In this document: positions 55,588 through 64,000 of the stretch, one piece after another
How positions within the stretch are numbered: the first letter of the stretch is position 1
How the letters are laid out: each line of letters begins with the position of its first letter
Source: Cyclospora cayetanensis
Lineage: Eukaryota > Apicomplexa > Conoidasida > Eucoccidiorida > Eimeriidae
Direction: 5' to 3'
Length of the DNA stretch: 64,000 nt
Assembly (NCBI RefSeq): GCF_002999335.1
Contig: NW_020312763.1
Location: 1 to 64,000 of the forward strand
The notes under the pieces: generated by a model
Told to the model about the DNA's origin: nothing
Seen by the model: the letters and a program-made list of their open reading frames with translations, nothing else
Database searches by the model: none
Program-made: the position numbers and the translations under genes

Positions 55588-57431
55588 TGACAAATGAATG
55601 AAGAAAGAATCTCTTTCGGGGAATTCACTCCTCGCACTTTTTGACTCACTGTTCAGAAAAATGTGACTCAGCCCACTTTTCCTCCCCGTCGTGTACTGCT
55701 TGTATTCGAAAGGTGAAGGGAGAATGCCTGGATAGTCGATGGGGCAGGCAAGCAGTGCCGCACACAGACTGTAAGCGGCAATATTCCCCCAATAAAGCAC
55801 GCGGTGTTGGTTTAGTGCAAACTAGGGGGGAGACGGCTGCCTAGCCCCGCAGGACCTGTAGCTGCTTTTAGTGTACTTCATCTTGATAGGTCGTCTTGTG
55901 CTCCTTGTGTTGGCTAGGGCAGCCTCCGAGACATTAGTTACTGCTTCCGTGCATCCATCAGGGAACACTTTCTGGAGGGATACCCGTGCCAACTTCGCAC
56001 ACGCGTCAGTGTGCCTCCTGCTTCTCTTCCTTGAGGCATTATGCATATTTAAATGCTTGTGTGCAAATAGTCAATAGAGCCAAACTGGTGTACAACTTCA
56101 AGATCTTATAACGGTCCACTAAGGGTCCCCACAGGGTTAAAACACTTCAGCCCCCTACCCACTAGAAGACTGACCAGAAAGTTGTTGAAGGTCCTTTCAG
56201 AAGAGCTCCCCCGCCCTTCCTTGCTCTGTATCCCGAGGTTCCGGCAAGAGGGGACAGAGAGAAGCAGCTAGGGTGCATGTGCGTTGCTGCGAACTCAACT
56301 GCTTAGAAACGCTCACAGGGAGCTTCACATCACATCCCATAACGCGGAGGCATGCAATTTCGATTCTCATCCTCAGCTGAGTAACTCGACGCCTGAACTA
56401 ATAGAATGTGTTTGCAGACAGCACAACGCAACGATACACTCAATTTTTCACTGATTGTGTAGTAGCTAGGACATGGTAGTGGAGAGTGCGTTAATGTAGC
56501 CTTGGCCTCTATAGATGTATGAATTTTTAGTACAAGGTGAGGCGTTCATTTCGTACAAAGATTACGGCATAACTTCCAGCTGTCCAGCATTTTCCGATGA
56601 CATGCAGCCCTTATGTGCACTCCTCACCTCTTCCATATTTCTGTGGCTTCCAGGACTATTCATTGCGTAGCAGCTCATTGCAATAACCCTTATTTCTGCA
56701 TTGCCTCTTACGGCTCATAAAACTATAATGCCATCAATGCCCAGAGAAAACACCGCCAAAACAGCTTTAAATTCGTGGGAACGTTCAATATATGAATTTT
56801 AACCCATTCAAGCTGTGGCTGACGTATGCATGCGTAGCGGAAACGCGCAACCCTCTCAAGTTCGGTCGGAACCAACATGGCCATAGAGGCTGCAGAAGCA
56901 ACTCTGTTTTTAATAGGGTTCGCCGCTGTTTAATGTGTACAAATCGTCCTAAAACTCGTTTTTTGGGTACCCTAGTGCTTCATAAGTCTGAATTACTCGT
57001 GGCCACAAACGGTAGCTTAGGTCATTCAAGGACCACGGCCGGTGCATGCAACTTTACTGGAGCTCAGATGACTAGCTCCTATAGAGGAGCACTCGTATAA
57101 TGGTCAGAGGCGATAGATTGTCATGCCTTATTTGAATGGCTGTCCGGGCTAGTGAGGACGAGTGCAGCCTTCTTCTTCCCTGGCTTTCCCGTTCCTCGCT
57201 AAACTTCAACTTTTCCTGCATACGAGCGAAGTAATCGGCGGCGTTCGCTTCCTCCGCATGCTGGATCGCACGGATGCATCTACGCTCATCATCAGAAAGA
57301 GTAACACTGCGGCCCATGGAAAGTCTTTGGGCCCCCCCCTGATCCCGGAGGTTCCTACCGTCGCGCAGCCATTAAAGCGTTGGTCGCATTGCAGTTTACT
57401 TCCTTCTGAGCCAGCGTCTGCAGGCACCTAA
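55588..57431. other. 1.8-kb intergenic, upstream of the G-patch gene
   Basis: I see no exon or RNA gene here. It should hold the 3' untranslated region of gene B and the promoter of the G-patch protein gene. Confidence 0.5.
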
Positions 57432-57476
57432 AGGCATCCATCGTTTGATTAATGACGAATCAAACGATGGATGCCT
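57432..57476. repeat. Perfect 19-bp inverted repeat across the G-patch start codon
   Basis: The left arm is 57432-57450 (AGGCATCCATCGTTTGATT) and the right arm 57458-57476 is its exact reverse complement, with a 7-base loop AATGACG. The first ATG of the frame (57452) lies in the loop and the second (57467) in the right arm. In RNA it would form a stable hairpin over the initiation region. Confidence 0.95.
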
Positions 57477-58624
57477 CTGCACCGAAGATTCTTTCGTTTT
57501 CTCTGAAAAAGAAAACGCCCCAGGTGGAAGCTGACGGTGCAGCCCATGGCGACGCCAAATGTGAAGATGCACCATCCACAAGGTTCCGGTTTAGTGCAAA
57601 GCTAAAAACAGGAGGCAACCACTCATCACCTCCTCTTCCACGGGCACTGGGGTTCGAATGCACCAAGGCCGAGACAGGCGCACCGAGGGCACAGGCTTTG
57701 CTTAGCATCAGCGAAGGACGACTGGAAGTTGAGGGAGGACAAATAGAAGAAGCCTTCCCTCGAGTCATTCCTTGCCGCAATCAGCTGCCTTTGTCAGACT
57801 ACCGAATGCGGATTTTGGACCAAAGCAGCTTGAGTATTGCAGATTGTGCGGAAGCTAGGGATTCTACAGCCCCAGCTGTACATACACCCGAGGTCAGCAC
57901 TAATGCAGATTCGACCGCACCCCATGAGTCCCATGAGCCTGCGGCACCCGTTTGGGGTCTGCAAGTGAAGCGCGTGAAGGCTTTTCGCCAGGAGAAGCAG
58001 CAAGAAGCTGTAGCGAGTAGTCCCCAAGTTCGAGGCATAAAGAGCGAGCCGAGTGTCGAACCTGTGCATCCGACCGTAGCAACGGCTGCTGCGGCGGAAG
58101 TCAAGGTCAAGAAGGAGGCCTCGATCCCTGCGCGTAGCCGGGTGACGGATGAAGAAGCTGCTGCTTCCTTGATTGCAGAGGCAAGGGGAGAGCGTTCGTC
58201 GTCTCGCGTAGTGCCCCTGTTGGCGCGAAATTCAGTCTTAGCGGAAGTTAGGCAGAAATATAGAGGCGAGGTCTCACAGAGGGGGCCGAGGCAGAAGCAG
58301 CAGGCGGGAGAACCAGACAAGGTGCTGCTCCAGCGGGAGCTCGAGCTTTTGCCGGATGCCCCTTTGCCTGGCAGTTCGGCGTATGAGGCAATGCCAGTGG
58401 AGGAGTTTGGAGCTGCTATGCTGCGAGGCATGGGCTTGAAGGACATTCCACCCTCAGAACCCCCAGTCAAACGCAAGGCATACACCCGGGCTGGCTTAGG
58501 CAGCGAAAGAGAAATCGACAGACTCAGGGAGAAGCTCGAGCAGCATAGGCGCATAGAGGAAGCCACAAGGAAGGGGCAGAAGGGCTTCATTCCGCTGAAA
58601 ACAGGCACACGACCAAGAGAATGA
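57452..58624 (+). CDS. GPKOW: Spp2/GPKOW/MOS2-type G-patch pre-mRNA splicing factor, intronless
   Basis: This is a predicted cofactor of the DExH-box helicase Prp2/DHX16 in spliceosome activation; the family's G-patch binds and stimulates the helicase. One frame gives 390 aa, or 385 if translation starts at the in-frame Met at 57467. The N-terminus KILSFSLKKK resembles the short I/L-S-F-S motif near the start of the family. A second FRFSAKLK follows. The middle is low complexity and Ala/Glu/Lys-rich. Near residue 310 the family signature YEAMPVEEFGAAMLRGMG is intact, followed by a short basic stretch (VKRKAYTRAGLG) and a charged helix. The KOW domains of animal GPKOW are not evident, so yeast Spp2 is the closer comparison. 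The absence of introns is unusual next to its neighbours. The start lies within an inverted repeat. Confidence 0.87.
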   Translation: MTNQTMDASAPKILSFSLKKKTPQVEADGAAHGDAKCEDAPSTRFRFSAKLKTGGNHSSPPLPRALGFECTKAETGAPRAQALLSISEGRLEVEGGQIEEAFPRVIPCRNQLPLSDYRMRILDQSSLSIADCAEARDSTAPAVHTPEVSTNADSTAPHESHEPAAPVWGLQVKRVKAFRQEKQQEAVASSPQVRGIKSEPSVEPVHPTVATAAAAEVKVKKEASIPARSRVTDEEAAASLIAEARGERSSSRVVPLLARNSVLAEVRQKYRGEVSQRGPRQKQQAGEPDKVLLQRELELLPDAPLPGSSAYEAMPVEEFGAAMLRGMGLKDIPPSEPPVKRKAYTRAGLGSEREIDRLREKLEQHRRIEEATRKGQKGFIPLKTGTRPRE

Positions 58625-61053
58625 CATGTAGAAAGCAGTTTCACTCACACTGCCGTCAACAAGCAGTTTTACCCAAACCGCTGTCGTGTTTGGTCTCAAG
58701 AGCCGTTTGAATATGGGGCGACCCTGCAAGCGAACGCCGTTGGGGGAGCGTGTGAACTGTCAACTGTTGTTGTGGACAGTGTGTCTGCTGTGTCTCTGCT
58801 GCGTCGCTCTCCCTTGCGCGCCTGTGTGTTTCTGTGTACCAAATACGAGGCGAGGTGGGATGCGCGTTAGATAGCTAGTTTTTCTCTCTTTCATATGCTC
58901 AGAGGTGGTCTGGAAACGGCAGAGCTGTTTCTCCCTTCGTGAGCACGCTTGCCCTTTTGCATGCTCGCAGCGGTGCAATGAAGACAGGGCTTATTGCGGT
59001 GTAGTTGTATGTAGATGGATATATGTGTATAGGATGCCCCTGGGAAGCGCTGAGCGGGGAGAGAGAGACAGAGCAAAAAGTAGAACCGCATGCCCCTCAT
59101 ACCCTAAGGGGTGGCTACGCGCCGGATTGCGAGCCGAAAGGAAAAATTACCAGAGAGAAGTGACATCGCTCTCATCGATCGCAGGCCCAACGAGAGCGGC
59201 ACCGCCGTCCGCGCTGCTGTGCTGCTGCTTACAAGGACAAACCACACGGGAGACATACAAACTTGGGTGTGTAGAGTGGCGTGCACAATAGTCCGATCCT
59301 GTGCAACTTCATCATCTCCTCGACCCTTCTTCTCTCCCTTCGCTCTGGAAACGCGATGAACTGCCTCGACAGCCGCGCAGCGAGAGGGCGGGAAACGTAG
59401 TTAGTCCCTCGAGTGCACCCTTCGAGCCACGTCGCATCGGAAGGGTTGGAATTCAAATAACCGGCTGCAACTGGTGCTGTGAGAAAGCACACGTTTGCCC
59501 GCGCGAGCCCCACAATGTGACACTCAATTTCTAGGGCCAGCATAGGGGGAAACTTGACTCCAGACTCAATTTAGACTGGGTAGAAAGCAAGTGCGAGGTT
59601 TTTAAAGAGGTCCTTTTATCCCGTCTTTTTCCCTCAGAGCTCCTTGGAGCAGCTACGGGATACACGCGCACCACGCACTCGGTGGATTTACACGTCGTTG
59701 AACCCAGCGGAAAGATGCACACAAATTGGTGTCTTCTTGCCTCAGCCTAACCGTCGTGCAGTCTGCAGTGGAGCCACGAGTCATGACTCGAAAAACTAAC
59801 GAGTCAACACTTGCCTATACCCCAGGTAGAACTAGCATGGTTGAAAGTTCTTAATCTAGCTGAGCCCGCTACGTCTCGGTTTATCCTGCGGGTGCAGGAG
59901 GTGCAACTGTGCACAGTCCTTTTCCCTGGCAGCCACAACAGCTAGTACCTGAGCTAACGTCCAGCAGCAGAAAATGGACTGCGGTGCTGCAAGCGCTCTA
60001 TTGTGGCCAGCAGTCTCTCTCTCTCTCTATCCGCGTTTTCGTGGGTGCATTTTTTGAACATGAGGTGTACGGGGAGCCGCATGTCCGGCTCCTGCGGCTC
60101 TGGAGCGCTACGTATTCCTAAAAGAAGACAGGGGCTTGGTGTTTCTTGCCTTGCAAGCGTCTGTGAGGGGCTTAAATGTAGGGTATGGGAGGGAACGTTC
60201 GGGCGGGGAGTGCCCCCTAGGGGGCAGGGGGGGTTACGGCAGGCCCGTTCCACTCTCCCTCTCTCTGCTGCTCAGGTTCGATGAGGAATACGACATTTGG
60301 ACAAAACATTCAAATAATCCTCCTGGCTTCGCACTGTGCGCCTAATGCACACGTAGTGACGGCCGTTGCCCTATCCAGTCCAGCTGGGCGTGCCGGCTGG
60401 TTGCAGCCCTCGTCGTCGTGTCTCTTCCTCCGCGAGAAAGCTGCATCCGTTAAAGCTGGAAGAAAGGCTCATAAAGCAGCAGATTCTTTGTTAATTAGGC
60501 TTAGCAGTCATGCGAAAAGGGGCACCGGGTGCGCAACAGCGAATGCTCCAGCGTCCCACGCAGCAGACGATGTGCTACCCAGGGGCTTTCGCTGCCCCCA
60601 CAGCAGACGATGCGCCGCTGATTTTGGGCCCCTTGGCTTCCCCTCTTTCCTCCCCTCATGTCTGCCCCTTTTGTTTCGACGGTTGTCCTTTGATTTGCTT
60701 CTGGCCGCCCTGCGGAGTGCCGTGAAAAGACGCGAGCGCCTGTATATGCACCCTGGGACCGGGGGTGTATATACGACACCTCTGCATGCCTTGCGGGCGG
60801 CAGCTGTTCCTTCGCAGCGGTCACAACCGCCCTTGCACTTTCATTCCTCGACCCCTGGGGTTTCGCTCAGCAGTAGCGGAGGCAGAAACTCAGAGGAGAG
60901 GCTGCGCTGGCTGGCTGGCCACAGCGCTTCCCTGCCATCCCATCGACCAGCGGCGGCTCTCCACGGCGCGTCATCCTCGAGCATTTCAACAGCGTTCGCG
61001 CAACGACAGGAGCTTCTTTAGCCCTCTTTTTGTTTCCCTGACTTTCGACGAAA
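58625..61053. other. 2.4-kb intergenic, upstream of the SR protein gene
   Basis: No gene is supported. The stretch from 60.2 to 61.0 kb is GC-rich, with longer frames on both strands (60281-61021 on +) that have no domain and show Ser/Ala/Arg bias typical of non-coding GC-rich DNA. It probably includes the promoter and 5' untranslated region of the SR protein gene. Confidence 0.5.
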
Positions 61054-62373
61054 ATGGAAAACGGCGCATCCGGCCGACTGTACGTCGGCAGCCTCCCCCC
61101 GCACTACACGGAAAAGGATGTATACAGGGAGTTTGAAGTATGCGGACCCGTCCTAAAGGTGGAACTTAAGAAAGCGGTAAGAAGTAGAGCATCTCAGCGC
61201 GCTTCTGCAGGAGTCTCTTGAAGGCCCTCTCAGTCTTTCCACTTTTGTGCTGAGGAGGGCCCATACTCCGTCGATCCCGCTTCCTTTGGGGTTCTGCTTG
61301 CGCGTAGTAGGGGCGTCTGCTGGCACAGGTGGACGCGTGCCGCGTCTTCCACTTCGTCTTCTCCGACGCAGTGTCTGCTGCTGCACGCCTGCCTGTATGT
61401 GAATGTGTGTGTTTGTGTTTGCGTGTCTGCGTGGGTCGGCTTCTGGCGCATGCAGTCCAACGGCACTGGTTACGCCTTCATCGAGTTTCAGGATCCACGG
61501 GATGCCCGCGATGCGATCGAGCAGATGCACGGGAGGCCACCAGCAGGCGACAAGGACGGAGCGCCTCTGCGTGTGGAGTTGCCGAACAACCGGCGAGATG
61601 TCGGCAGGGGTGGTGCTGGGGGAGGTCGCATGCCAACTGGAGTGAAGCGGGGAGACTATATCTTGGAGGTTGCAGGCTTGCCGCCGACGGGGAGCTGGCA
61701 GGATCTGAAGGATCATTTTAGAGTCTGTGGAGACGTGGGCTACGCAGACGTGTGGGGAGGCGGCGATCCGGATGCCCCCCGTTTTGGTGAAGTCAGCTTT
61801 TTCTCGCGGCGTGACATGCTGGATGCCTTGGAGCGTTTGGACGGGAGCACTTTCAGGAGCCATCAGAACGAGAAGTCTCGCATTTCCGTCCGGGAGAAGC
61901 GCACAGCGGGCGGAGGAGGAGGCGGCCTTGGTGACGATCATGAAGAAGATCGAGGAGGGGGCGGGCGGGGAGGGGGCTACGCGCCTCCGTATAGTCGAGG
62001 AGGGGGTGCTGAGCGAGACGCATATTACGGCAGTAGCGACAGCAGGAGGATGGGGGGTTATGGAGGCAGCAGTGGGGGGGGAGTGGGGGGGGGAGGCAGC
62101 TATGGGGGGGGGTACTACAGCGGCCGTGCAATGCATCGCAGCCCCTCGCCTAGAGGAGGCGGCGATGACTATTACGGAGATCGAGGATACAGGAGACCTC
62201 GAAGCAGATCAAGGGATAGGAGAGGGGGCGGAGGAAGCGGCAGTGGTGCTCCTGGATATGGCAGCTCGAGCTATGGAGGGGGGGGGGGCGGTTCTTCGCC
62301 TCCCCAGCGACATCGCGATGACTACGGACCTCCTCCGCCCCACAGGCGGTATGAGGACAGAGAGCGGCTATGA
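61054..62373 (+). CDS. SRSF1: SRSF1-like SR splicing factor, two exons
   Basis: This is a serine/arginine-type splicing regulator that binds exonic RNA in the nucleus. Exons are 61054-61176 and 61456-62373 (346 aa; phase-0 intron inside RRM1). RRM1 has RNP2 LYVGSL at residues 9-14 and RNP1 GYAFIEF at 46-52. A Gly-rich linker is followed by a pseudo-RRM with the invariant SWQDLKD heptad at residues 121-127, which marks the SRSF1 (SF2/ASF) subgroup. The C-terminus, from about residue 190, is Gly-rich with YGG/SGGG runs and only a short RS-like part (RRPRSRSRDRR), so it is more RGG-like than a classical RS domain. The Met at 61054 opens directly into RRM1. The long G runs around 62.06-62.28 kb are prone to sequencing error and could hide a frameshift. 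Confidence 0.94.
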
Positions 62374-64000
62374 TAGAGGCAGAGCGTGCGCGGCACTTTG
62401 CCGTGTACAGACAGACAGAGAGAGACTCGAATTTAGGAGGACAGCAGCGCGGAGATGTTGGAAGAGGGATGATGGATGGATAGATGCAAGGAGGGAGGGG
62501 GGACGGCGCCACAGAACAGACAAACATACGGACAGATGGATGGACAGATGGATGGATGCATCGCCGATTCTTAGTGTGCAGGCGCTTTGACGGAGAAGAG
62601 AATAGCGCGCGAGAGGGCTGGCTCGCTCGCTGATGCGGGTGCGGGTATGCCTGTGTTTTGTTAGCCGTTCCTCAGGGGAGGAGGCGCAATGCAGGGTGTG
62701 GTGCTGAACAATGGGAAAGTTAGTCGCAACAGAAGAGCGAGGAGAGAGTCTTCTTTGAAATGGCCGCAAAAAGTCGCCTGCTGTTGGTTGGCGGGGTTGG
62801 TAAAGAGGGGAAGGCGGGAGGGAGGGAAACGGGGGGGTAGAAAAAAAGGAGGGGATGGAAGCGACAAGGAGTATTGAGGGGCGAGCAAATCAAAGGGCGG
62901 CGCGAGGCAGTGGCGCAGGCTTGTAAAGGATTACAGATAGATGCGTAAGGGCAACTACTTTCAGAGCAGAGCTGCTGGAGGGTTGCTGCGTTTCTCTCCT
63001 TTTCGGTTTGTTTCATTCTGTCGTTTGTGCTGCCCCTTTGTAAGGCTCTGCGCCATATGGCCGTTCCCCGCCTCTCTTGCCTCACTGGCGCATAGCGTCA
63101 GCTCTCCGTGGAATGTGGGGTCATAAGAAGCGGGCGTTCAACAACACACACGTTACTTGGAGGACGGATAGAGGGCCAGTGCTTCCTCCCTCTTCCACCC
63201 TGGCTAGAACCTCGTGCACCATATATACACATCCATACATACCAATATATATATATATACATATATATATATATCTACATTTATGTATATACATATGAAC
63301 ACGTACGTATATACATCCCGACATATATATATATATGCGGGGAAAACGCCGCACGACCTTGCGGCGAAAGGAACGCTGGCTCCTGGATTCAAACCGAATG
63401 CACGCAGTAGTGGCGGAAATGCGAGGCGGGAGCCTAAGGGGCGCGTGGGGAAGGTCTCGAGGGATTTTTTGTCTCGGTGTAGGAATAACGGCCGCTCAGG
63501 CACAGCACACATCCAAGCGCGATAGGCTGTAAAATTCTCACGTCGGGGCGAGCACACGGCCACTGCCCGTGTGGGCTTTCCGGGGAGCCGGAGCGCGAGA
63601 TCGCCTTTTTAAAAAGGGCTAAGCAGCCTGCCTCCCTCCGAACCGTTCGTTGCGGCACAGAGGGTTGGAGGGGAGGAGCAGGGTGAGGGATGCAGACGCA
63701 GAAGGGGAGGGGGTGGGGGCGAGTCTTGCCGCCTTGTAGAGGCCTTGCCTTCGATAATTGCCACTCCCCCACGAAATACATTCGCAGTGTGCAGGCAGGG
63801 GAGCCTGCTGCGGGAGAAGCGGAGCTCCCATCGGCACTTTTAGGACGCACAGGCAAAAGTTTTCCCTGCCTTCTAAAGGACCTTGCGTCCAGGGAGTCGT
63901 CGGTCAAGCCGCAGTACCTAAGGTTGCAGCAACCTTTCAAGGAGGGGCGAGGGAAGGAATTTGCGCCTTGATGAGCGGAAGCCACGCGCGCAACCGGCGT
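62374..64000. other. 3' flank of the SR protein gene and right edge of window
   Basis: The first 200 bases contain short GATG/GACAGATG repeats (about 62460-62560), presumably in the 3' untranslated region. The rest has no recognisable gene. A TATA-rich microsatellite lies at 63224-63337. The frames near 63.4-64.0 kb encode nothing I recognise. Confidence 0.5.
63224..63337. repeat. Intergenic TATA microsatellite
   Basis: About 115 bases of TATATA, TACATA and ACATAT words on the + strand. It resembles the intronic TATATG array at 44.5-44.75 kb, but it is outside any gene. Confidence 0.9.

Noticed and set aside
60281..61021. 246-residue frame upstream of the SR protein gene
   Set aside because: No domain, no conserved pattern, and overlapping long frames on the other strand, as expected of GC-rich non-coding DNA. 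It could contribute to the 5' untranslated region.
63360..63420. Possible tRNA-like T-loop (TGGATTCAAACC) near the right edge
   Set aside because: The flanking bases do not pair into a T-arm and no acceptor stem or anticodon arm is visible.

Overview
The window reads as nuclear DNA of a coccidian apicomplexan. All but two of the recognisable genes are interrupted by many short GT-AG introns, the housekeeping proteins are apicomplexan-like, and two very large genes encode secreted adhesin-type proteins with thrombospondin type-1 (TSP1) repeats. I see no bacterial operons, rRNA, tRNA or CRISPR. A Cyclospora/Eimeria-like organism is my best guess. That is inference from gene style, not a database match.

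Layout, left to right. 1-3975: no gene recognised. 3976-6552 (+): casein kinase 1 in nine exons. 8350-10296 (-): a Nup62/Nsp1-type FG nucleoporin in one exon. 13482-18791 (+): cytosolic-type aconitase/IRP1 in 20 exons that join to exactly 920 aa with the cluster cysteines in register. 18792-23635: a gene-poor stretch with a 44-bp tandem duplication. 23636-38310 (+) and 39431-55587 (+): two head-to-tail paralogous giant genes, called lectin/TSP1 protein A and B here. Each has a signal peptide, sea-urchin-egg-lectin (SUEL) domains, H-type-lectin-like segments, two kinds of repeated cysteine module, several TSP1 repeats, one transmembrane helix and a nearly identical juxtamembrane motif. A was traced through 42 exons (2,472 codons). 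B was traced through about 30 exons, with three short stretches unresolved. 57452-58624 (+): intronless Spp2/GPKOW-type G-patch splicing protein, whose start codon lies in a perfect 19-bp inverted repeat. 61054-62373 (+): an SRSF1-like SR splicing factor in two exons.

The most notable content is the 32-kb tandem pair. Their modular, mostly phase-1 exon structure, lectin plus TSP1 composition and conserved membrane anchor suggest surface or micronemal adhesins, perhaps partners in one complex or stage-specific alternates. Gene B has gained an acidic cytoplasmic tail and many intronic minisatellites. Two of those arrays look like strings of splice acceptors and splice donors. The other genes are ordinary housekeeping functions: signalling, nuclear pore, iron-sulphur metabolism and pre-mRNA splicing.
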